Shown: piece by piece, positions 11,537 to 20,207 of the stretch
Layout of the letters: every line of letters begins with the position of its first letter
How positions within the stretch are numbered: position 1 is the stretch's first letter
Source of the DNA: Bolinopsis microptera
Taxonomy: Eukaryota; Ctenophora; Tentaculata; Lobata; Bolinopsidae
NCBI RefSeq assembly: GCF_026151205.1
Contig: NC_087074.1
Location: 16,164,962 to 16,228,961, forward strand
DNA length: 64,000 bases
Direction: 5' to 3'
Notes under the pieces: model-generated
The model's input: the letters and a program-made list of their open reading frames with translations, nothing else
What the model was told of the DNA's origin: nothing
The model's database searches: none
Position numbers and translations under genes: made by a program

Positions 11537-11673
11537 TCACTTCGAGATGGCCAGGCCTACTCTCGTGCTGTCTATATGTGATGATTAACTCTGAAAAACT
11601 AGGGACAACTGGGGAATGATCCCAGAACCTCGAGATTTCGCGTCTCTTGCTCTACCAATTGAGCTACTGACCC
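11537..11673 (-). mobile_element. tRNA-derived SINE, about 137 bp
   Basis: Read on the minus strand, 11673-11602 folds as a tRNA-like head. The acceptor strand begins GGGTCAG, the A box is TAGCTCAATTGG, and the anticodon arm has the loop CGCGAAA. The T stem pairs CTGGG with CCCAG, and the 3' strand TTGTCCC pairs with most of the 5' strand. Position 33 is G instead of T, and the T loop departs from TTCRANY, so this is not a normal tRNA. A 65-base tail follows to 11537. The last 97 bases recur in direct orientation at 11883-11979 and inverted after 12005. Confidence 0.7.
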
Positions 11674-11743
11674 TGATTCTCAGAGCGAAATCACCACTCA
11701 TATACAGCACAATTTCATGCTTTGTGTGGAATATCATTTATCA

Positions 11744-12240
11744 GTTATTTAGAATATATATTCGCATTTATCCACACTATATTTACATTACACGTACAAC
11801 GTGATATCGTTATCAGTGCAGTGTGTACAACACCAACTACACCGATCAATAGCCAATCTGCGAAACATTTTAATTATTATTATCACTTCGAGATGGCCAG
11901 GCCTACTCTCGTGCTGTCTATATGTGATGATTAACTCTGAAAAACTAGGGACAACTGGGGAATGATCCCAGAACCTCGATTGGTAGAGCAAGAGACGCGA
12001 AATCTCGAGGTTCTGGGATCATTCCCCAGTTGTCCCTAGTTTTTCAGAGTTAATCATCACATATAGACAGCACGAGAGTAGGCCTGGCCATCTCGAAGTG
12101 ATAATAATAATTAAAATGTTTCGCAGATTGGCTATTGATCGGTGTAGTTGGTGTTGTACACACTGCACTGATAACGATATCACGTTGTACGTGTAATGTA
12201 AATATAGTGTGGATAAATGCGAATATATATTCTAAATAAC
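11744..12240. repeat. Near-perfect palindrome with 236-bp arms and a 25-bp spacer
   Basis: Arm 11744-11979 is the reverse complement of 12005-12240. I checked pairing at the outer ends (GTTATTTAGAATATA against TATATTCTAAATAAC) and at the spacer boundary. Each arm contains the SINE tail. The spacer, continuing into the right arm, restores part of the tRNA-like head (ATTGGTAGAGCAAGAGACG) on the plus strand. The structure looks like an inverted duplication seeded at the SINE. Confidence 0.9.
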
Positions 12241-12543
12241 TATAATCACAGTGTTAATAGTAAATAGTAATCTTTGCTGGGCGGCGCTCAGCCTGTCATT
12301 TTGCCGAACATAAATATGATTATAATAGCCTGGGTCCTCAGGTAAGGTAATCTCAGCAAAGCCATATTTTAACCATTTAGACATTTTTTCGACGGCAAAT
12401 CTCAACGATCCTGGGTCGCCATAACGTTTCGACGGGATAAAATAGCTACACGTTAAAAGTCCCGTCCAATCATACACCACTGTATACGCTACGCCTACGA
12501 CCATTTTCAGACAAATTATGTCTTCGCTTACCTTACAAGACAT
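12232..12543 (-). other. Open frame of 103 codons, unknown and possibly coding
   Basis: The frame starts MSCKVSEDIICLKMVVGVAY and has a balanced composition rich in Trp, Tyr and Pro, unlike nearby chance frames. It could be a fragment of a transposon protein or an exon. Its 3' end runs into the palindrome at 12240, so any original gene has been cut there. The start overlaps the 17-bp inverted repeat at 12528. Confidence 0.25.
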
Positions 12544-13113
12544 TTTTGTGGCGGACCAATTTGCGACGACCGAAATTTTGGCGGTCCGAAAATTTGGCGA
12601 AATTGAACAAAAACCGTCACATTTCGGACGTCACAGAAAATAAGGGTATTTTTCATCATTTTGTTTTCTGACACAAAGGAAATTCAAAATTTTCTAAAAA
12701 TCGGTAAAATCATGTTGAAACAAAATGAAACTTATAAATCGATTTCTTCATCTTCCTCTAAGGAGTCCGGCTCGACTCTTTCAGTTTCACTTATTGAGTT
12801 TGATATTAAATTGTTTATCTTGACTTAGTCGCTTATAAGACGTTTATGTTAGCACATAAATGTAATTTATTGTAAATTTAAAACGTATTACTTGACATTA
12901 AATCCATCATGGAATATTGTGTTTATTTGTCCCACCATCATATCACTAACTTTTCAAGAACAAAATGAATCGATGAAGCCACAATTATTGGAATAAGCTA
13001 AAAATAATGCGACGGATTCTATTACGACGACCGAAATTTTGGCGGTCCGAAAATATGGCGAAATTTCGGGAAAACCGTCGCATTTCGTACGTTATGAAAA
13101 TGTCTTGTAAGGT
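12528..13113. mobile_element. Candidate MITE bounded by a 17-bp inverted repeat
   Basis: ACCTTACAAGACATTTT at 12528 is exactly inverted at about 13097-13113. Inside, a block containing ACGACCGAAATTTTGGCGG and CCGAAAATNTGGCGAAATT occurs in direct orientation near 12570 and 13024. I see no clear target duplication, so the ends are uncertain. Confidence 0.45.
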
Positions 13114-13342
13114 ATATTCATACGGTTCTGAGAACTTGCGATTTTAACAAACAAGAAGCAGGCGTATCGAATGTCTGGGAAAGTGATCTTTAGCGATGAG
13201 ATTTGATTTATTGCCATCGCAGATTTTTTTGGCGGATATCTTTCATGGAATATAACTTGGATTTGAATTTCTCTGAGCTCACTCGTTAAAGCAAGTGGCC
13301 GTTTCAATTTTCAACCTATTTTTACTCATTTCCTAAAAGTAC

Positions 13343-13955
13343 AAATTTAAGTTCCATCTGACATTCTGACAATGGACTAGATTTAGAAAGCATACTTTTA
13401 CTAGGTAACATAAGCCAATTTTAGCTTCATACTTTTACTAGGTAACAAAAGTCGACTCTAGCGATAATCATGTCTATTAAATATCTTATATCAGTCGAAA
13501 ATTTAAGTTCTATCTGACAATGGACTAGATTTAGAAAGCATACTTTTACTAGGTAACATAAGCCAATATTAGCTTCATACTTTTACTAGGTAACAAAAGT
13601 CGACTCTAGCGATAATCATGTCTATTAAATATCTTATATCAGTCGCAAATTTAAGTTCCATCTGACAATGGACTAGATTTAGAAAGCATACTTTTACTAG
13701 GTAACATAAGCCAATTTTAGCTTCATACTTTTACTAGGTAACAAAAGTCGACTCTAGCGATAATCATGTCTATTAAATATCTTATATCAGTCGCAAATTT
13801 AAGTTCCATCTGACAATGGACTAGATTTAGAAAGAATACTTTTACTAGGTAACATAAGCCAATATTAGCTTCATACTTTTACTAGGTAACATAAGCCAAT
13901 ATTAGCCGACTCTAGCAATAATCATGTCTATTAAATATCTTATATCAGTCGCACG
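13343..13955. repeat. Tandem repeat of a unit of about 148 bp, four copies
   Basis: Each unit runs from AAATTTAAGTTCCATCTGAC to CTTATATCAGTCG. Each contains two copies of the sub-motif CATACTTTTACTAGGTAACA, separated by about 40 bp. The last copy is rearranged near 13880-13900, where the sub-motif block is partly duplicated. Confidence 0.9.
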
Positions 13956-14587
13956 CAGGTACCTGGTAGTGGTAGTGGTACGTTTTTATCCCATCTGATA
14001 GGTCGATAGCTGTCAGACTGGGCTTCATTTTTGTGCTATTGACAACTGGAATGAAAGTTAATCAGAGTCCAACATTCGACAGCTTTTATTAGATTAAATT
14101 TAATCATTCTTTAAAGTTCGATTTCACAGGAAGATTGGACGCCTTATATATTCATAAAGTTGTCAGCTGCCGACAGATTCTTTGATTTCACTAGATGACA
14201 CATACCGTATCTATATCTTAGTTAAATCTGATCGTTTAATGTAGAGGATATTTAAAGAATTGCAAATTCTGTCGGAGAAAAGGTTCTCTCAAGGATCCTT
14301 TGTTCGCGGACACAAAATCATGGAAATTTAAACGGCAGCCAATTTAAGATATTAATTGTGCTTATTCAATGAGTATTTTGATAAAAAATTATTTAAAAAA
14401 CGTATCTTCTTGAGATATAGCTGACAATCGGCGGCTATTCTTCTAGCATCCAAGTCAAACCATTTCTCTCGGTCATGACACTATGCTGTGGTCACAGTTA
14501 GATACAAATTAGTTACTTAACTTTAGTATAAGTAACATTGGATATAAATATATACATATTTCAGTGTCTGAACAATATAATAATACT

Positions 14588-14814
14588 AGAAACCCGCCGC
14601 TAGTCGAAAGCTTTGTTCGAGGAAATTTTAAGCATCAGTTATGTTTTAATTTCTCTTCATCATATAGCCCCAAAACGATACTTTTTACCGCATCAAAAAA
14701 TTTCAATCACAACCAAAGTTATAAATATATATAGGTATATAGCGTCATGAGGGTAAATGTGATTGTGAGCTAGTTGTGAAATTCTGACGTAGCATACAGC
14801 ATAACACCGCGCGT
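14588..14814. repeat. Dispersed repeat, copy 1 (see 21320-21915)
   Basis: The segment starting AGAAACCCGCCGCTAGTCG and ending near ATAACACCGCGCG closely matches the left 280 bases of the element inserted in the Helitron at 21320. The second copy has about 75 extra bases after CATCATACAGC. Both are in the same orientation. The family is not one I recognise. Confidence 0.8.
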
Positions 14815-15535
14815 TGAAATCCGCTGTAGTCGAAAATTTTATAAAAGGACACTATAAGGGAGCGAATTTATCGTTCGAATTTATCGGTCATCGCTAGTCA
14901 ATGGTCAAACAATCCAACAAATATGCTTTAGTTCCCGAACCCTGCTTCACTGAAAATATATGAATTACACATTTGAATCATTTCGGTAAATGTCAGGTCC
15001 CTCATCGTCTCATTTGATAGATCTGTTCAAATTGAAGTTTTTACGTATGAAAGAATTGTGATAAATAATTGATAAATAATTGATAAAATTGGTAAAATGA
15101 CATAATCTATCAAATGACTCAACACTTGGGACGTTGAGTGTAGATTTAACCTGAGTTACAAATGTGAATAAATGGATATAGGTTGGAAAAACGTTAGAAT
15201 TATTATTATTATCGTTATATAAAAATATTATATAACAATTGATTGGTATAAAAATAAATAGATAGGAAGAAGTCACTGTACCGGTTGGATTAAATGAAAT
15301 GTGACGGACCTTTCTGATCATAGAGAGAGATATGGATGTATTAAACGGATTAAACGGATTAAACGATTCAAAAGTCAAATTACAATGGTAATGTCTGACC
15401 AGATATAAAAAATTAAATTTACCCAAAAGTCATAAAATATATAATATATACAATGAACCCTGTAAGTCTTAAGAGTGAGATTCAAAATACTTAATAATTT
15501 AACTGAACTTTTCTGAAAGTGTTCCGAGTCATAGA
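14815..15535. other. 3' flank of the minus-strand LINE, no independent gene
   Basis: A minus-strand frame of 138 codons at 15010-15426 consists of Asn-, Phe- and Ile-rich low-complexity sequence. I read the region as LINE 3' UTR and flank, with the true 3' end of the element not identified. Confidence 0.4.
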
Positions 15536-18500
15536 TTATAATTTGGCAATATTGTTAATGTTAGGAATTTGTTTGGAGGACGCTTTAGGGAATCTTCGTT
15601 CATGAGCTTTGGTAAGGAACCTTCCTAGGTCTCCGATGGTTGAAGGGTGTGCGAAGATCTGTCCAATGTCAGAGAAGAGTAATGTTTTACTTTGTTGGGA
15701 CAAACAGTGGCGGAGATCTTCATAGAGAGGGCAAGTACGCAATACATGAAGTTCATCTTCGATGATTGGATCAGGGAAAGGAAGCTCTAGAAGAAGATCG
15801 AGTGACTCCGCATCTGTAGTGGAACAGTGTTTGCATGCCCTATTCGAAAGTTTATGTCGATGCATGCCATGTCTTCCAGTTTCGATGTTGTATTGATGCG
15901 AGCTTGTTCTGAGTTGCGCAAGTCTCCTAGTCTGCTGTGGCCGTAGGTTGATCGACAGGTATGTTTCGCAACCGAAGCTTGCCTTGATGAGGTTGTAGAA
16001 TCCTAGTTTTCTGTTGAGTTTTCGCTCTTTGTTCCATTGTTGAACGAAAAGGGTTTTCATAGCCTCGCTGATTTCGAGCGGGTTTGAGATATCACTTCCT
16101 CCTGTCAGTTGTTTCACTGTGTTCTTGGTGGATTCCAGCCGGGAGAACCATAACAGATTCAGATCCCTCTGCTCGGCGTAAGCGTGCCTTACTAAAGAAG
16201 AGCATCCCTCTTTGTCAAGTCCCTCCAACCTCCCGAGGTAGCTATAGACTTGGGACGTAAGCTCGATGGCAAGCGGGTATCTTCCAGTGTCACCCCACAC
16301 AGCGGTGTTTGAAGTCGATTTGTTGACATTCATAGTCCATTTCATAAATGATAGGTGAACTTTCTCCAGGGGGTCTTTTGCTGTATCCTGAGTAGCCGGA
16401 TAACTCCCCGAAGCAAAGATAGACATGAAATTTGTCATGGGAAGCCAGATCTGACACCCGTAGGATAGAACAGGAACAATCAGAGTGTCGAAAAGCTTAA
16501 ACACAGTTGTCTTCCGGAGGTATCGAAGGTCAAGCATACTCTTGAGAGAGAAGTAGCTCCGAAGCCCTTTTTGTCTAAGCTTTATCTGGGCAAGTTTTAA
16601 AGATCCCGTGAGTGTGAACGTAATTCCAAGATATGTGTACTCACGCACTGATGGCAAGGTCATTTCCCCGTAGACAAAATTAGTACTGTCCTTGAGCACC
16701 CTTCCTGCCCGGTTAAACACCATAATTGCTGTTTTTGATATGTTAACCGATAACCCCCACTCTTGACAGTAGGTATGTAAAACTTCTAACATTCTTTGAA
16801 GACTCTCTTGATCAAGAGCCAGCAGAATCAGGTCATCGGCCCAGAGGAGGTGGGTTACTCTAGTACTTTTCAGTAACGGTACTTCGACATTTTCCATAGA
16901 ATTAAGGTCTTCTGATAGTTGGTGTATGAAGCATTTGAAGAGTTCTGGAGACATGGGGTGTCCTTGTTCAGTCCCGCAAAGAACATCGATCTTTTCAGAG
17001 AGCTTGTTCAAGAGCTTGATTTTTGCTTTGGAGTTTGTGTACATGAACTCCATGCAACCAAAGAATCTTCCTTTGATGCCTAGTTTCCAGAGTTTGTACA
17101 AGAGTGCCTCCCGGCAGACTGTATCAAACGCTTTGGCGTAGTCAACAAAACAGGAGAACAATCTGCCTTTGTTAGCTTTTACATATTTTTCTATGCAAGT
17201 CGACAGTGTCAATATATGATCTGCTGTTTGCGCGTTTTTGCAAAACCCCAGTTGATTGGGGGTGTCAGGGTTTGTCTCAGCACGGAATTTTATAAGTCTC
17301 TGGAGGAGAATACTTGCAAACAGTTTTCCCACGTTGCTGGCTACTGCAATTGCCCTATAGTTATTGGGATCGTAGATGTTGCCTTTTTTGTGCAGAGGCG
17401 TCACAACAGATGTTCCCCAGGGATAAACTCTGTGTGATAGACATAGGTTAAAGAGATGCAGTATAGCGCACTGCATATGTTTTCCAGAGAGTTTGAGAAA
17501 TTCATTTGGGATTAAATCCTCCGACACTGCTTTCCCTTTCTTGAGCACTCGAGTACAAGCCAACAGTTCTTCGGAGCTTATGTCTTGGTCAAGGATTTCT
17601 GTGAGTGTTTGCTGGGTGGCATCTCTGTCCATTTCGTCTTGTAGTTCTTTTATTTTCTTTGGGCTGATCGATGGTTTACTATACAGCTCTTTGAAGAATT
17701 TGCTGAAGTTAAGCATGTCAAAGACGTCCAATTTGCTTCCATTTGTCTTCATATCTTTAAGCCTCTTGAAACGGGACCAGTTAATATTTTTGCCTCGATC
17801 GATGTCACTACATAGGTCCTCTATGAATGCAGACTTTTTAAGTTTTATGAGTTTCCGATATGATCGTCGACTTTCATAGTAAGAGTCTCTGAGATTTTTA
17901 TTCGTAGGATTTTTGCCGTAACTTTTGGACAGTTTGTTCAACTCCCGCTTGCCGTTTATACAACTTACATCAAACCACGGAGCTTTGGGCTTCATCCTTT
18001 GTCTCCTTTTTCTTTTTCCGCTCACTATTTTCCTATCTGGCTTGTTCTTCGGACCCTTTGTCGGAAGAATAACATCGGCAATGTCTTGGAAGATAGATAC
18101 GAGTTCTTCATTAAGACACAAAACTTGTTCTCTGTCTGTGCATTGGGTTTCCGCGATTCGGTTTATTTTCTGAACAAATTCTGGCGAATTCTGGATCGCA
18201 TGAAACTGAAATTGAAGTTTCTCGTCCTCATTATCCCATTTGTATTTTTTAGGTGCGTCTTCTAGTGTTTCTAGTAGATCCTCTGCATCAACCAAGTTGT
18301 GTTTGTGCTTTATTTTGCAGATGCACGGCTTGTGGTCAGAAAATTTGTTAAGATTCTGCACTTGGAATGACAGCACTGATTCAAACAATTCAGGTGTGAC
18401 TGCCATATAGTCAACTACGCTGGCACCATTGTAGTTGACAGAGGTATATTCCCCAAAGATGTCTCCCAGTGTATTACCATTTAGCAGCGATAGTCGATTA

Positions 18501-19171
18501 CAAGCGAGGAAATCTAATAGTAGGTTACCCCTAGAGTTAAGTACTTGGTCCTTGCTTACTCTCCCGCTAGTCTTTGGATGGCTGGAGGGGATTTCATCTG
18601 GTTCAGAGTTAGGGTCGTCATCTTCAAAGTCGAAGTTTGTGTTTCCAGTACGGGCATTTAGGTCACCCACCAGCAAGATCTTGCCAAGATCGGGATTCTG
18701 AGCTTTAAAGTCAAGGAGGTGCTCTAATGTTGTCATGTAAGGGGAGCCATCTCCAGCTTTGCGTTTTGACTTGTACGACGACTGCTCTGGTGAGTCGTAG
18801 ACATTGATGATGGTGAACTTGTTTTCCATATCATTGGGATAGAAAGTAATAGCTTGGAAGTCAGGGCAATTTGTTTTGACTAGCTTTACTTGTTTTGAAA
18901 TTGAGCGATGTACCCCAATGCAAATTCCACCCGATCGAGAGCCTTTTCTTGTGCTGTTGAAGCACTCATAGTTGGGGAGAAAAAACTCCTGTTTGGTTTC
19001 TTGCAGGCAAAAAACGCTGCTTTGTGTCAGGATGTTGACAAAGTCACTGTCTTCCATTTTTGGCCCTTCTTGGCTCATAACCGAGTCGTGGATGTTCCAT
19101 GATAAAATTGGGAGGTTTTCGAGCATAGTGACCTTTTGTGCGACAGGAGGCAATCTGTGTGTTTTATTCAT
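15536..19171 (-). CDS. LINE ORF2: apurinic-type endonuclease plus reverse transcriptase, 1211 residues
   Basis: This protein nicks target DNA and copies LINE RNA at the site. The N-terminal endonuclease shows SWNIH (residues 24-28), CLQETK (55-60), LVGDLNARTG (167-176) and SDHKPC (278-283). The RT domain shows TPLHKKG (about 591), FVDYAKAFD (675-683), GTEQGHPMSP (733-742) and WADD (777-780). The catalytic aspartates are present, although Trp replaces the usual Tyr or Phe before ADD. A CxxC...HxxxxC cluster near the C-terminus looks like a nucleic-acid-binding knuckle. The frame is uninterrupted, which suggests a young copy. It begins inside the last codons of ORF1. I cannot place the clade with confidence. 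Confidence 0.9.
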   Translation of the reverse strand: MNKTHRLPPVAQKVTMLENLPILSWNIHDSVMSQEGPKMEDSDFVNILTQSSVFCLQETKQEFFLPNYECFNSTRKGSRSGGICIGVHRSISKQVKLVKTNCPDFQAITFYPNDMENKFTIINVYDSPEQSSYKSKRKAGDGSPYMTTLEHLLDFKAQNPDLGKILLVGDLNARTGNTNFDFEDDDPNSEPDEIPSSHPKTSGRVSKDQVLNSRGNLLLDFLACNRLSLLNGNTLGDIFGEYTSVNYNGASVVDYMAVTPELFESVLSFQVQNLNKFSDHKPCICKIKHKHNLVDAEDLLETLEDAPKKYKWDNEDEKLQFQFHAIQNSPEFVQKINRIAETQCTDREQVLCLNEELVSIFQDIADVILPTKGPKNKPDRKIVSGKRKRRQRMKPKAPWFDVSCINGKRELNKLSKSYGKNPTNKNLRDSYYESRRSYRKLIKLKKSAFIEDLCSDIDRGKNINWSRFKRLKDMKTNGSKLDVFDMLNFSKFFKELYSKPSISPKKIKELQDEMDRDATQQTLTEILDQDISSEELLACTRVLKKGKAVSEDLIPNEFLKLSGKHMQCAILHLFNLCLSHRVYPWGTSVVTPLHKKGNIYDPNNYRAIAVASNVGKLFASILLQRLIKFRAETNPDTPNQLGFCKNAQTADHILTLSTCIEKYVKANKGRLFSCFVDYAKAFDTVCREALLYKLWKLGIKGRFFGCMEFMYTNSKAKIKLLNKLSEKIDVLCGTEQGHPMSPELFKCFIHQLSEDLNSMENVEVPLLKSTRVTHLLWADDLILLALDQESLQRMLEVLHTYCQEWGLSVNISKTAIMVFNRAGRVLKDSTNFVYGEMTLPSVREYTYLGITFTLTGSLKLAQIKLRQKGLRSYFSLKSMLDLRYLRKTTVFKLFDTLIVPVLSYGCQIWLPMTNFMSIFASGSYPATQDTAKDPLEKVHLSFMKWTMNVNKSTSNTAVWGDTGRYPLAIELTSQVYSYLGRLEGLDKEGCSSLVRHAYAEQRDLNLLWFSRLESTKNTVKQLTGGSDISNPLEISEAMKTLFVQQWNKERKLNRKLGFYNLIKASFGCETYLSINLRPQQTRRLAQLRTSSHQYNIETGRHGMHRHKLSNRACKHCSTTDAESLDLLLELPFPDPIIEDELHVLRTCPLYEDLRHCLSQQSKTLLFSDIGQIFAHPSTIGDLGRFLTKAHERRFPKASSKQIPNINNIAKL

Positions 19172-19943
19172 TTAGAGTCCGTTCCTTTGAGAGTGAGCTA
19201 GGGTTCGGTAGGTCAAGGCATCTATAAAAGCAATCTTTGAGCCTCAACCATAGTAACCTCTTTCCGTTCTCGTTAATAGAGAGGTCTCTATTTTGGGAGT
19301 TGGTTAGTCTTGTAACGAATCCTCCAAGACGTTCGTTACAAGAGCAGTATATTCTGTCTGCAAAGTTTCCTCGCCTTCTTAAGTACGAGACAAAGTTTTT
19401 ATACAAATCTTCCAGTCCAGCGTGAATATAAATAAGATCTGATTTTAGATTACGCGCCTTAGAGATTAGCCCACCTCGACTGAGGATACTACTGATGGAC
19501 TTTACTTTATGTCGATCAATGTAGAAAGCTGATGTGAACTTTGAACTCGCAAAGTCTTCGAAAAAATGGTCATGCACTATTAAACATTTTCGTTTGTTAT
19601 TAGTTGGGGTTTTCTCTTTTCTGCGCTTTTCAATCAGTGTCCAACCCAATCCAACATCGTTCTCTGATATGAGTGGATCAGAGGTTTCTGTTTCACTTAC
19701 AGGAATCTCAGGAACATGTGTTGTTGCACATGGCATTGGGATCGTTTTGATAGTGGCATCGGTTACTTCTGGGTTTGGAATTTGAGTCTCAGTAGATGCA
19801 GGTTTATTGACATGCCGGTACGGTCCCGGGTCATAGTTGATGGGGAAATTTAATGAATCTGCCCGACTATGTTTGCTCGCAATGACGGGTATAGATTTAG
19901 GTGGAGAGTTGGGGATAAACTCATGTATGATAGTATGATGCAA
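19164..19943 (-). CDS. LINE ORF1 with an SGNH-esterase-like fold lacking the catalytic serine
   Basis: About 259 residues precede ORF2 on the minus strand. A Pro/Thr-rich N-terminal region leads to a domain with CLIVHDHFFEDF, then DLIYIHAGLEDLYKN. In SGNH esterases of CR1-type ORF1 proteins these positions carry GDS and GxND, so the nucleophile block here is degenerate and the domain is probably non-enzymatic. The first codon of the frame is TTG at 19943 and no ATG precedes it. A splice-acceptor-like CCTATTTACAG lies just upstream, so the true start is unclear or spliced. The stop (19164-19166) overlaps the ORF2 start in ATGAATAA. Confidence 0.7.
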   Translation of the reverse strand: MHHTIIHEFIPNSPPKSIPVIASKHSRADSLNFPINYDPGPYRHVNKPASTETQIPNPEVTDATIKTIPMPCATTHVPEIPVSETETSDPLISENDVGLGWTLIEKRRKEKTPTNNKRKCLIVHDHFFEDFASSKFTSAFYIDRHKVKSISSILSRGGLISKARNLKSDLIYIHAGLEDLYKNFVSYLRRRGNFADRIYCSCNERLGGFVTRLTNSQNRDLSINENGKRLLWLRLKDCFYRCLDLPNPSSLSKERTLNE

Positions 19944-20057
19944 GTTCTGTAAATAGGGTTACGAACAAAATATAAATGTAAATTGTAAATAAATAAATCA
20001 AATCACATAAAAAAATGAAACGCAATCAAAATATAATCATTACACGAAATATACAAT

Positions 20058-20139
20058 GACAGAAGATAAAAGATAAGAGATAAAAGATAAAAGATAAAAG
20101 ATAAAAGATAAAAGATAAAAGATAAAAGATAAAAGATAA
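20058..20139. repeat. Microsatellite of AAAAGAT units
   Basis: About eleven 7-bp AAAAGAT units occur between the LINE 5' end and the Helitron 3' end. A minus-strand frame across it encodes only a repeated FIFYLLS-type peptide and is not a gene. Confidence 0.9.
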
Positions 20140-20207
20140 AGAACAGAATGACATAATAAAATAAAATCTCTGACATAATGAAATAAAATCATAAATAATA
20201 AATAAAA

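Noticed and set aside
15010-15426. 138-codon minus frame rich in Asn, Phe and Ile
   Set aside because: Low-complexity AT-driven frame in the LINE 3' flank without domain or signal.
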